5,775 bases of DNA, from assembly GCA_009699765.1 (NCBI GenBank), contig WLNN01000088.1, positions 1 to 5,775 of the forward strand, read 5' to 3'. Of this stretch, positions 1 to 5,775 are shown piece after piece. The position numbers and the translations under genes are program-made. Numbering within the stretch: the stretch's first letter is position 1; each line of letters starts with the position of its first letter. Under the pieces are notes generated by a model. It was not told the origin of the DNA. It made no database searches and saw nothing but the letters and a program-made list of their open reading frames with translations. This DNA comes from Actinomycetota bacterium. Its GTDB lineage: Bacteria; Actinomycetota; Actinomycetes; Nanopelagicales; Nanopelagicaceae.

Positions 1-1386
1 GGATTACCTGTTCGTGTTGTTGTGCAAAGCGAAGAAGAAGATCCAGCTGTTAGTGGAGTCGCAACTACAGGTACTGGAATTCTTATTAACTCAGGCTCAC
101 TTAACGGCCTCGATAAAGATGCGGCAATTGCTGCAATCACTGCAGAGCTTGAAGCGAAGAAGCTTGGAAAATCTGCAAGAAATTACCGACTTCGCGATTG
201 GCTTGTATCTCGTCAGCGTTTCTGGGGAACACCAATTCCAATCGTTCATTGCGATAAGTGCGGTGAAGTTCCAGTTCCTGCAGATCAACTTCCGCTGACA
301 CTTCCTGCTGCAAAAGATATTGATCTAAAACCAAAGGGCCAATCACCACTTGCGGCCGCAACTGATTGGGTCAATACCGCATGTCCTTCATGCGGCGAGC
401 CAGCACTTCGCGACTCAGACACGATGGATACTTTCGTTGATTCATCTTGGTACTTCTTGCGCTATCCATCTTCTACAAACGATAAAGAACCGTTCTCTCG
501 CGCAGATGTTGATACCTGGTTGCCTGTAGATCAATATGTCGGTGGAGTTACCCACGCGATTTTGCACCTTCTCTATTCACGCTTCTTCACCAAGGTTCTT
601 AATGACATGGGAATGCTTGGATTTAACGAACCATTTACTCGTCTGCTTAACCAAGGAATGGTTTTGATGGATGGATCTGCAATGTCCAAGTCGCGCGGAA
701 ATCTTGTACGCCTCTCTGACGAACTTGAAAATCACGGCGTAGACGCAATTCGTTTATCAATGGTCTTTGCTGGTCCGCCAGAAGATGATGTTGATTGGTC
801 TGATGTTTCACCATCTGGCTCAGTTAAGTTCTTAAGTCGCGCATGGCGCTTATCAGGTGATGTCACATCAGCACCTGGCGTTGATTTTTCAACTGGCGAC
901 CTCAATATGCGCAAAGCTACTCATAAAGCACTTCACGATGCAGGTTTTGCAGTTGAATCATTCCGATTTAATGTAGCAATCGCTCGGGTGATGGAGCTTG
1001 TCAATGCCACACGTAAGGCGATTGATAGTGGTTGCGGGGCCGCAGATCCTGCTGTTCGTGAAGCAGTTGAAGCTATCGCGATCATGCTTTCACTCGTTGC
1101 ACCATTTACATCGGAGGAAATGTGGGAGCGTCTCGGCCACAAGCCAGCAATTGCAACCGCGGGATGGCCTGAGGTAGATCCAGCGCTCTTAGTTGCTGAT
1201 GAGGTTGAGGCAGTTATTCAGATTAACGGCAAAATCAAGGGACGCATCAACGTTTCTCCATCAATTACTGATGCCGAGATCGAAGCTGTAGCACTAGCGC
1301 ACCCAGATATTGTTAAAGAACTTAACGGTGCAGCACCTAAGAAAGTTATTGCTCGCGCACCAAAGCTCGTCAATATCGTTCTTTAA
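1..1386 (+). CDS. leuS: Leucyl-tRNA synthetase, C-terminal part (5' end outside window)
   Basis: Class I aminoacyl-tRNA synthetase that charges tRNA-Leu with leucine in the cytoplasm. The frame is open from base 1 and about 461 codons are present. The first ~40 residues (starting GLPVRVVV) look like the end of the CP1 editing domain. The catalytic domain resumes at [17 protein letters not shown] (window residues ~65-81). Two CxxC pairs (84/87 and 128/131) can form a zinc-binding insert, followed by [16 protein letters not shown]. The KMSKS-type ATP loop reads AMSKS at residues 227-231 (bases 679-693). The alpha-helical anticodon-binding domain includes the stretch ending [13 protein letters not shown]. 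The C-terminal domain has [12 protein letters not shown] and ends KLVNIVL, as expected for a complete LeuRS tail. The GPPEDDVDW stretch after the signature resembles the Streptomyces type as I remember it. A GTG at base 22 is internal and not the true start. The stop is TAA at 1384-1386, 57 bp before comEA. Confidence 0.97.
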   Translation, partial: GLPVRVVVQSEEEDPAVSGVATTGTGILINSGSLNGLDKDAAIAAITAELEAKKLGKSARNYRLRDWLVSRQRFWGTPIPIVHCDKCGEVPVPADQLPLTLPAAKDIDLKPKGQSPLAAATDWVNTACPSCGEPALRDSDTMDTFVDSSWYFLRYPSSTNDKEPFSRADVDTWLPVDQYVGGVTHAILHLLYSRFFTKVLNDMGMLGFNEPFTRLLNQGMVLMDGSAMSKSRGNLVRLSDELENHGVDAIRLSMVFAGPPEDDVDWSDVSPSGSVKFLSRAWRLSGDVTSAPGVDFSTGDLNMRKATHKALHDAGFAVESFRFNVAIARVMELVNATRKAIDSGCGAADPAVREAVEAIAIMLSLVAPFTSEEMWERLGHKPAIATAGWPEVDPALLVADEVEAVIQINGKIKGRINVSPSITDAEIEAVALAHPDIVKELNGAAPKKVIARAPKLVNIVL

Positions 1387-1430
1387 TCCACAGGACATTC
1401 TTTTTAGCGAAAATCTTCGCGCCATTTCGT

Positions 1431-1440
1431 CGAATATTCG
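1431..1440. promoter_or_regulatory. Perfect 10-bp palindrome (possible operator/-10 region) before comEA
   Basis: CGAATATTCG equals its own reverse complement and ends 3 bp before the comEA ATG. No Shine-Dalgarno sequence is visible upstream of that ATG, so comEA may be translated from a leaderless or nearly leaderless mRNA. The AT-rich centre (GAATAT at 1432-1437) could then serve as a -10 element six bases before the start. No convincing -35 box was found. Both the promoter and operator readings are inference; only the palindrome and the missing ribosome binding site are directly seen. Confidence 0.3.
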
Positions 1441-1443
1441 GCT

Positions 1444-2052
1444 ATGGGAAACATTAGAAATTGGTGGAGCAATCTTCACTACACCGCACTTCAAAAACGT
1501 TCGCTATTAATTGTCGCAGGCTTAGTCCTTGCAACATCTTCATTCTTTATTCTGCGCACATCGACTCCGAGTGAAGCAATTACGCCACCTCCTCTAAGTA
1601 TGGATATGGCTGATGTGGATTTAGTCGATATGACAATAGATATTCAAGGCGCAGTTCTAAGACCTGGCGTCTATCAATTACCAATGGGCTCGCGAGTTGT
1701 AGATGCAATTAAGGCAGCTGGGGGAGTGACCAAAGTTGGCGACCCATCAGATCTAAATCAAGCGCGGAAAATCAGTGACGGCGAGCAGATTTATGTTTAT
1801 GCCAGAAGCGGCACTGCAACAACTGCAACCCAGAAGGCAAAGCCAAAGCCTAAGTCAGCTGCCTTTGTATTAATTAATCGTGCTTCGGCTAAAGAATTTG
1901 AAGCACTTGATGGGATAGGACCAGTCTTGGCATCGCGAATTGTTGCCTTCAGAAAAGCGAATGGTCCATTTTCGGCGATAGAAGATCTCCTGAAAGTTCC
2001 CGGAATTGGCGCAGGCACGTTATCGAAGTTCAAAACAAAACTCCGCGTTTAA
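1444..2052 (+). CDS. comEA: ComEA family DNA-binding competence protein
   Basis: ComEA is the membrane-anchored receptor that binds incoming double-stranded DNA outside the cytoplasmic membrane and helps pass it to ComEC. The 202-residue protein has a short positively charged N-terminus and one membrane segment at residues ~20-37 (LLIVAGLVLATSSFFIL). A Pro-rich stretch follows, then an SLBB-like domain at ~66-118 (DIQGAVLRPGVYQLP to GEQIYVYA). A Lys/Pro/Ala/Thr linker at ~122-139 leads to a C-terminal helix-hairpin-helix DNA-binding domain at ~144-202, with GIG hairpins in LDGIGPVLASRI and VPGIGAGTL. Length and domain order fit Gram-positive ComEA. ATG 1444 is the only reasonable start: the frame is closed by TAG at 1405-1407 and a later start would remove the anchor. 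No Shine-Dalgarno sequence precedes it. The TAA stop at 2050-2052 overlaps the open comEC frame. Whether the cell is naturally competent cannot be told from here. Confidence 0.94.
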   Translation: MGNIRNWWSNLHYTALQKRSLLIVAGLVLATSSFFILRTSTPSEAITPPPLSMDMADVDLVDMTIDIQGAVLRPGVYQLPMGSRVVDAIKAAGGVTKVGDPSDLNQARKISDGEQIYVYARSGTATTATQKAKPKPKSAAFVLINRASAKEFEALDGIGPVLASRIVAFRKANGPFSAIEDLLKVPGIGAGTLSKFKTKLRV

Positions 2053-2132
2053 CCGATAGCAGGGCACTTGCCCTGGGTGGTGCAACATGGATTGGCGCGC
2101 TGACACAGAGTTGGCTCTTCCCCGGAACTCTG
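2049..2132 (+). other. Probable N-terminal coding extension of comEC without a standard start codon
   Basis: The comEC frame is open back to a TGA at 1908-1910, but no ATG, GTG or TTG occurs in it before GTG 2133. From 2049 it reads TTA, then TDSRALALGGATWIGALTQS, then WLFPGTL, running straight into the annotated start. This supplies the first hydrophobic segment expected of ComEC and completes the second, which a start at 2133 would cut. The TTA overlaps the comEA TAA (TTAA, 2049-2052), where a TTGA or ATGA overlap is usual in coupled genes. In-frame CTG codons lie at 2073, 2100 and 2130. Including the whole extension gives 713 residues. That it is translated is inference. Confidence 0.55.
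2060..2075 (+). other. Small hairpin at the comEA-comEC junction
   Basis: CAGGGC and GCCCTG form a perfect 6-bp stem closing a 4-base ACTT loop, 7 bases after the comEA stop. It is followed by GGTGG and not by a T run, so it is not a classical terminator. It includes the in-frame CTG at 2073 and could influence translational coupling into comEC. It also lies in probable coding sequence and may be coincidental. Confidence 0.3.
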
Positions 2133-4190
2133 GTGGCAGTCGCGCTAATCGCATCACTTGCGCTGATGAAGTTTAAAAAATCTCGAGCGCTCGTATTGAT
2201 TTTTGCAATTCTCTTGGGCTCATCACTTATGTCACTTCGCCAATATTCATTAGCGGGAAGCGAGCTTCACCAACACTTCGGTGAGACTTTCACTGTTCTC
2301 GCCAGAGTACGAACCGATCCTGTAGCCACAGCGCCCAAGGTTCTGGGGCGCAATGCTGCCCAACGAAAATACTCATTTCTCGCTAATACAAGTTACGGCC
2401 CAGTCAGAGTAATTGCTTCTAAATCATCGGTCTTTGGCTTATTACCAGGTCAGAAAATCTCAATAACTGGCACTGTAATTAAGACAAGCGAGCATCGGGT
2501 TGCAGCGCTAATCATTTCAACATCGCGGATTCACCAACTTGCGCCTGTATCTCGGTGGGCAAAATCTCTTGCGGCGATTAGAAATGGATTACGTGCGGCA
2601 AGCGGAGCCGGTGATGTCGGTGCGCTGATTCCCGGAATGGTAATTGGCGATACCGCAAAACAAAGTAGCGACTTCAAAAACGATATGCGCCGAGCCGGTT
2701 TAACTCACCTGGTTGCTGTAAGTGGAGCCAACTTTGCAATCGTTTCTGCATTTGTCTTATGGTGCATGCAATTTGTATTTCGAAAAATCCCAACCCGACT
2801 TGTTGCCACCGCAATTGTTCTAGCCTCATTTATTGCTTTGGTAAGACCAACTCCATCTGTCTTGCGTGCTGCAGCTATGGCAGCGGTGATGTTAATTGCA
2901 ATGCGCACCAGACAACGTGGTGATTCGCTACCTGCGCTGGGCTTTGCAATTGCAGTAGTTGTGGCAATTGATCCATGGCAGGCGCGTGATCCAGGTTTTG
3001 CACTTTCGGTACTGGCAACAGCCGGGCTCTTGCTGCTAGCCCCACGAATTACCGCCTATCTAACTCGATGGCTACCTGAGAAAATCGCAATTGTTCTCGC
3101 AATTCCAATTGCTGCACTCGCGCTCTGTCTGCCGATTATCGTTGCTTTATCGGGCTACATCTCACCGATGTCGATTGTTGCAAATATTATTGCCGCACCA
3201 TTTGTAGCTCCCATCACCATCGTTGGATTCATTGCTGCATTGATTTCACCGTTTTCACTCACCGGCGCTCAGTTTCTGATCTTCTTTGTAAAACCATTTG
3301 CAGCTGTGATTACATCCATTGCTCGCTGGTCGGCACATTTTCCTGTTATATCTCTGCGCACAGGTCTGCTCGGATTTACTGTGGCTCTACTCTTCTTGCT
3401 GTTACTAGTCGTGTTCCGTAAGAAAGTTTTAATTCCGCTGACCATTTGCGCACTCGTACTTCTATGGTGGGGAAGATTTCCAGCAGGGGATTGGGACTTA
3501 TTCATTTGTGACATTGGGCAAGGGGATGCGTACGTACTTAATCTGCAGGATCACAGAGCGATAGTTATAGATGTAGGACCAGATCCAGTGTTAATTGATA
3601 AGTGCCTACGCAAATTACATGTAACAACAATCTCATTGCTGATACTTACTCATCCACATGCCGACCACATTGCGGGTTTATCGGGAGCGCTCAAAGGTCG
3701 CAAGGTAGAAGCAGAGTGGTTTGGAAATATCGCAGCGGGCTCGCGGGCAAGAGTCGGTCAATACTCGATTGAAGTTCTATGGCCACAGCAGATTGGCGCG
3801 GTAGATGAGAACCCAAACAATGTCAGCATCGCAGCGGTGATTAAGAGTCGCGACCTCACCCTCTTTGCCGCCGGTGACATTGAGCCACCCGTACAAGAAC
3901 AATTGCGTGGCTTAGTCGGCCGTGTCGACATATATAAGGTCGCCCACCACGGCTCTAGATTTCAAGATCTCACCCTGATGCGTGAGTTAGCTCCAACCTT
4001 GGCGCTCATCAGCGTTGGAGAAGGCAATTCATACGGACATCCCGCGGATTCGACCATCTCGGCGCTGACAGAACTACACGCTAAAGTTCTGCGTACAGAT
4101 AGAGATGGCGGCATTGCAATCAAGGTGAAGAACCACGCGATTACGTTTTCTACTGAGAATTCAAAACCGCATTTTATTTCCTTGGATTAG
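2133..4190 (+). CDS. comEC: ComEC/Rec2 family DNA-uptake channel with metallo-beta-lactamase domain
   Basis: ComEC is the polytopic inner-membrane channel that brings one DNA strand into the cytoplasm during natural transformation. Numbering from GTG 2133 (685 residues), residues ~1-37 carry membrane helices. Residues ~50-135 look like the soluble OB-like DUF4131 region. The Competence domain (~160-430) has the signature HLVAVSGANFAIV (192-204), RPTPSVLRAA (238-247) and many hydrophobic helices. The C-terminal metallo-beta-lactamase domain (~455-675) begins CDIGQGDA. It keeps the metal-site motif HPHADH (507-512), GDIE (581-584), AHHGS (604-608) and SYGHP (633-637), so it looks catalytically competent; in other ComEC proteins this domain is proposed to degrade the non-transported strand. 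GTG 2133 is only the first standard start and has just a weak CGGAA upstream. It would lose the first helix, so the real start is probably near 2049. comEA is directly upstream and holA is 37 bp downstream. Confidence 0.93.
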   Translation: MAVALIASLALMKFKKSRALVLIFAILLGSSLMSLRQYSLAGSELHQHFGETFTVLARVRTDPVATAPKVLGRNAAQRKYSFLANTSYGPVRVIASKSSVFGLLPGQKISITGTVIKTSEHRVAALIISTSRIHQLAPVSRWAKSLAAIRNGLRAASGAGDVGALIPGMVIGDTAKQSSDFKNDMRRAGLTHLVAVSGANFAIVSAFVLWCMQFVFRKIPTRLVATAIVLASFIALVRPTPSVLRAAAMAAVMLIAMRTRQRGDSLPALGFAIAVVVAIDPWQARDPGFALSVLATAGLLLLAPRITAYLTRWLPEKIAIVLAIPIAALALCLPIIVALSGYISPMSIVANIIAAPFVAPITIVGFIAALISPFSLTGAQFLIFFVKPFAAVITSIARWSAHFPVISLRTGLLGFTVALLFLLLLVVFRKKVLIPLTICALVLLWWGRFPAGDWDLFICDIGQGDAYVLNLQDHRAIVIDVGPDPVLIDKCLRKLHVTTISLLILTHPHADHIAGLSGALKGRKVEAEWFGNIAAGSRARVGQYSIEVLWPQQIGAVDENPNNVSIAAVIKSRDLTLFAAGDIEPPVQEQLRGLVGRVDIYKVAHHGSRFQDLTLMRELAPTLALISVGEGNSYGHPADSTISALTELHAKVLRTDRDGGIAIKVKNHAITFSTENSKPHFISLD

Positions 4191-4213
4191 ATAAGTTGGA
4201 TTTAGTAGCGAAA

Positions 4214-4219
4214 GGGAGG
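4214..4219 (+). promoter_or_regulatory. Ribosome binding site of holA
   Basis: GGGAGG, within AAAGGGAGG, lies 8 bases before ATG 4228. It fixes the holA start and is the strongest Shine-Dalgarno match in the window. It suggests independent initiation of holA even if the gene is cotranscribed with comEC. Confidence 0.8.
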
Positions 4220-4227
4220 CAGAATCA

Positions 4228-5178
4228 ATGAACTCCCTATACCTATTACTAGGTAGTGAAGGCGCACTTGCAGATCGCGCAATGGCAAAACTATCCGCCC
4301 AACTACAAGACGAGAAGGCAGAGATAACAACTCTGCTCGCCGGCGATGTGATCCCCGGCGATATCGCAGATGCCCTTGCTCCCTCTCTATTTTCTGAACG
4401 TCGCGCGCTGGTTATCAAAGACTTGCAAGATCTTGATGACGAGTGCAAGCCAGAGATCACACGTTACCTAGATGAGATTGATGCCACCACAACAGTTATT
4501 TTTATTCATAAGGGTGGCGTAAAGGGCAAGGCGTTACTTGATGCAATTAAAAAGGCAAAGCCAGAAATTCTTGCCTGTGATGCGCTAAAGAAAGAAGCCG
4601 AGAAAGAACAATTTGTTAAAGAACTTTTTCTCGATAGTGGCCGCAAGGCAACTCCAGGGGCAATCAAAGCTTTAGTTGGCGCACTCGGCAGTGACTTACG
4701 CGAATTACAACAAGCAGTTTCACAACTCTCTCTCGATGCTCCTAAGGGTGCAATTGACGAACAAATCATCGACACATTCCATAAGGGTCGTATTGAGACA
4801 ACGGGTTTTGATGTTGCAGATGCAACTATCGATGGCAATCTTCCAACCGCGTTGGTTTCTCTACGCAGCGCACTAGAGACTGGAACAGATCCAGTCATGG
4901 TCACATCAGCGATTGCATCATCACTTCGTAATTTGGCAAAAGTTAGCGGTGCAAATCGCGGAACAAAATCTTTCGAACTTGCTGGAGAACTTGGAATGGC
5001 TCCATGGCAGATAGATAAAGCCCGTCGCCAATTAGCAGGATGGACTCCACGCGGAATCGCCTCTGCCGTTCAAGCATGCGCAAAGGCTGATGCCGATGTG
5101 AAGGGCGCCAGCTCTGACCCGATTTTCGCGCTCGAAAAGGCGTTAGCCACCATCGCCGCCGCCCGCGCAGCCCGCTAA
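4228..5178 (+). CDS. holA: DNA polymerase III subunit delta
   Basis: Delta is the clamp-loader subunit that opens the beta sliding-clamp ring so it can be placed on DNA at the replication fork. The 316-residue length fits the family. The N-terminal domain starts MNSLYLLLGSEGALADRA, in the place where delta proteins have a degenerate nucleotide-binding fold. It continues with SLFSERRALVIKDLQDL (~53-69) and TTTVIFIHKGG (~87-97). The middle helical domain holds the typical GSDLRELQQAVSQL (154-167). The C-terminal collar domain has the family stretch LGMAPWQIDKARRQLAGW (255-272) and ends in an Ala-rich helix. ATG 4228 is supported by GGGAGG 8 bases upstream. The gene follows comEC by 37 bp with no terminator between them, so read-through from the competence genes is likely. 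The comEC-holA-rpsT order matches other actinobacteria. The family assignment is by recognisable motifs and synteny. Confidence 0.94.
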   Translation: MNSLYLLLGSEGALADRAMAKLSAQLQDEKAEITTLLAGDVIPGDIADALAPSLFSERRALVIKDLQDLDDECKPEITRYLDEIDATTTVIFIHKGGVKGKALLDAIKKAKPEILACDALKKEAEKEQFVKELFLDSGRKATPGAIKALVGALGSDLRELQQAVSQLSLDAPKGAIDEQIIDTFHKGRIETTGFDVADATIDGNLPTALVSLRSALETGTDPVMVTSAIASSLRNLAKVSGANRGTKSFELAGELGMAPWQIDKARRQLAGWTPRGIASAVQACAKADADVKGASSDPIFALEKALATIAAARAAR

Positions 5179-5187
5179 ATCTCGATT

Positions 5188-5216
5188 TTGGCCTGATAGC
5201 CCCGCGCTGATAACCT
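5188..5216 (+). promoter_or_regulatory. Candidate sigma70-type promoter for rpsT
   Basis: TTGGCC (5188-5193, four of six matches to TTGACA) and TAACCT (5211-5216, fitting the actinobacterial TANNNT pattern) are separated by 17 bp. They lie in the 98-bp gap after holA. Transcription would start near 5222-5224 and give a leader of roughly 54 bases. This is a motif-based prediction only. Confidence 0.45.
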
Positions 5217-5223
5217 ACGCTCC

Positions 5224-5246
5224 TGTCCAATCGCACCGATTGGCCA
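5224..5246 (+). promoter_or_regulatory. Hairpin in the rpsT leader
   Basis: CCAATC (5227-5232) and GATTGG (5238-5243) form a perfect 6-bp stem with the 5-base loop GCACC. One T/C mismatch followed by two more pairs extends it to 5224-5246. It lies just after the predicted transcription start and ends about 17 bases before the ribosome binding site, so it would be near the 5' end of the rpsT mRNA. S20 is known to repress its own translation in E. coli, so a regulatory or mRNA-stability role is conceivable. That role is inference. Confidence 0.4.
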
Positions 5247-5263
5247 ATAATCACTAACTTTTC

Positions 5264-5268
5264 AGGAG
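5264..5268 (+). promoter_or_regulatory. Ribosome binding site of rpsT
   Basis: AGGAG lies 8 bases before GTG 5277. It selects this GTG as the start, which gives the expected S20 N-terminus [10 protein letters not shown]. Confidence 0.8.
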
Positions 5269-5276
5269 CTCTACAC

Positions 5277-5546
5277 GTGGCAAATATCAAGTCGCAGATC
5301 AAGCGTATTAAGACAAACGAGAAGGCACGCCTTCGCAACAAGTCTGTCACATCAGCAATCAAGACAGCTGTCCGCAAGTTCCGTGACGCTGCTGAAAAGG
5401 GCGACACTGCTGTAATCACAACTGAACTCCGTGCAGCTTCAAAGGCGCTCGACGTTGCAGTTGCAAAGGGTGTTCTTCATAAGAATTCAGCTGCTAACAA
5501 GAAGTCTTCAATGGCTAAGGCAGCTGCAAAGGCTGGCGCTCGCTAA
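5277..5546 (+). CDS. rpsT: 30S ribosomal protein S20
   Basis: S20 is a primary 16S rRNA-binding protein of the small ribosomal subunit, made of long alpha helices. The 89-residue product has the conserved start [20 protein letters not shown], the helix stretch [13 protein letters not shown] (~26-38), and the C-terminal signature [20 protein letters not shown] (~64-83). It is strongly basic and rich in Lys and Ala, and its length is normal for the family. It starts with GTG, supported by AGGAG 8 bases upstream. It has its own likely promoter and a leader hairpin in the 98 bp after holA, so it need not depend on the comEA-comEC-holA transcript. lepA follows 65 bp later, an association common in bacteria. 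Confidence 0.97.
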   Translation: MANIKSQIKRIKTNEKARLRNKSVTSAIKTAVRKFRDAAEKGDTAVITTELRAASKALDVAVAKGVLHKNSAANKKSSMAKAAAKAGAR

Positions 5547-5557
5547 TTCGCGGCGCC
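5535..5557 (+). terminator. Weak terminator-like hairpin at the end of rpsT
   Basis: GGCGC (5535-5539) pairs with GCGCC (5553-5557) around the rpsT stop codon, with a possible added T-G pair. The nearest T run (5567-5570) begins 10 bases after the stem, so it is not a standard intrinsic terminator. It may attenuate transcription into lepA, protect the rpsT mRNA 3' end, or be chance pairing. Confidence 0.25.
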
Positions 5558-5566
5558 ATTCTTCAC

Positions 5567-5592
5567 TTTTAATTACGATTTTTAATTACGAT
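5567..5592 (+). repeat. Perfect tandem duplication, 2 x 13 bp
   Basis: TTTTAATTACGAT occurs twice head to tail (5567-5579 and 5580-5592) with no mismatch and no spacer, in the gap between rpsT and lepA. Each copy ends in TACGAT, which fits TANNNT and matches TATAAT at four of six bases, so the duplication creates two possible -10 boxes 13 bp apart. The upstream copy (5574-5579) would place a start near 5586, just ahead of the lepA ribosome binding site. The downstream copy seems too close. No good -35 was found for the upstream copy. Confidence 0.8.
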
Positions 5593-5596
5593 AACT

Positions 5597-5603
5597 AAGG
5601 CGG
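5597..5603 (+). promoter_or_regulatory. Ribosome binding site of lepA
   Basis: AAGGCGG lies 8 bases before GTG 5612. The in-frame TAA at 5609-5611 sits directly before that GTG, so no earlier start is possible. Confidence 0.65.
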
Positions 5604-5611
5604 TCGTTTAA

Positions 5612-5775
5612 GTGCCAGCAATTAGCATTGCCAAGGCGCCTCAACCGGCATCAACTAATCCGGCGCAGATTCGAAATTTCTGCATCATCGCCCATATCGA
5701 TCACGGCAAATCAACTCTTGCCGATCGCATGCTCCAAATTACTGAGGTCGTTGAAGCACGTTTGATGCGCGCTCA
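5612..5775 (+). CDS. lepA: Elongation factor 4 (LepA GTPase), N-terminal part (3' end outside window)
   Basis: LepA/EF4 is a ribosome-associated translational GTPase related to EF-G, reported to act on stalled or back-translocated ribosomes and in ribosome assembly. The 54 codons present encode a ~20-residue variable leader followed by [20 protein letters not shown], which contains the P-loop (G1) AHIDHGKS with its GKST. This is followed by [16 protein letters not shown], close to the LepA pattern [23 protein letters not shown] is typical of LepA and helps separate it from EF-G and other translational GTPases. GTG 5612 is the first possible start because TAA immediately precedes it, and AAGGCGG lies 8 bases upstream. 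The gene runs off the window at 5775. The rpsT-lepA adjacency supports the call. Confidence 0.95.
   Translation, partial: MPAISIAKAPQPASTNPAQIRNFCIIAHIDHGKSTLADRMLQITEVVEARLMRA

Noticed and set aside
22..24. GTG at 22 as the start of leuS
   Set aside because: The frame is open through base 1, and the residues before the GTG (GLPVRVV) continue the LeuRS editing domain, so the gene begins outside the window.
1407..1420. GCGAA-AATC-TTCGC hairpin as a leuS terminator
   Set aside because: The stem is only 5 bp and no T run follows on either strand, so it does not look like an intrinsic terminator.
1431..1440. CGAATATTCG as a LexA (SOS) box
   Set aside because: The Gram-positive box is CGAAC-N4-GTTCG. 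Here the central spacing and the C/G positions are missing.
2031..2055. Programmed -1 frameshift joining comEA to comEC into one protein
   Set aside because: The shift direction fits (comEC is in the -1 frame) but no slippery heptamer is in the right register. AAAACAAAAC and GTTTAAC do not match X XXY YYZ in the comEA frame. Start-codon loss at an overlap is simpler.
2087..2176. ATG at 2087 as an alternative comEC start
   Set aside because: It is in a different frame from comEC and meets a stop after about 29 codons. The peptide is polar and unlike a ComEC N-terminus.
4506..4904. A 132-codon open frame on the minus strand inside holA
   Set aside because: It is fully antisense to holA and its product has no recognisable domain. 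holA has a strong ribosome binding site and family motifs.
4943..5419. A 158-codon open frame on the minus strand across the 3' end of holA and the 5' half of rpsT
   Set aside because: It is antisense to two well-supported genes, resembles no family I know, and crosses the rpsT promoter and ribosome binding site. It is best explained as a chance open frame.

Overview
The window is a core, syntenic stretch of an actinobacterial chromosome. All six genes lie on the + strand in the order leuS (3' part), comEA, comEC, holA, rpsT, lepA (5' part). This order is familiar from Actinobacteria. Three things suggest a small-genome, low-GC actinobacterium, possibly of the freshwater/marine Nanopelagicales (acI) type: the protein sequences, a base composition that looks slightly under 50% GC by eye, and very short intergenic gaps. 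That lineage assignment is inference and no database was consulted.

Positions 1-1386 hold the C-terminal ~461 codons of leucyl-tRNA synthetase. After 57 bp comes comEA (1444-2052), a membrane-anchored DNA receptor with SLBB and helix-hairpin-helix parts. comEC (2133-4190 by the first standard start) follows. It is the polytopic DNA-uptake channel with an intact C-terminal metallo-beta-lactamase domain. A 37-bp gap with a strong ribosome binding site leads to holA (4228-5178), the delta subunit of the DNA polymerase III clamp loader. A 98-bp gap then holds a plausible promoter and a leader hairpin before rpsT (5277-5546, ribosomal protein S20). A 65-bp gap with a perfect 13-bp tandem duplication precedes lepA (5612 to the window end, elongation factor 4).

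Functionally the segment combines translation genes (leuS, rpsT, lepA), replication (holA) and the ComEA/ComEC pair for taking up single-stranded DNA. comEA, comEC and holA are packed closely enough to be one transcript. rpsT and lepA probably have their own signals.

No mobile element, CRISPR array, tRNA or rRNA was seen, and no new system is visible. The most interesting point is the comEC start. The frame that encodes a good first membrane segment runs back to the comEA stop but contains no ATG, GTG or TTG there. A TTA sits exactly where a TTGA-type start/stop overlap would be expected. Smaller points are a 10-bp palindrome against the comEA start, the hairpin in the rpsT leader, the tandem repeat before lepA, and an AMSKS version of the synthetase signature.
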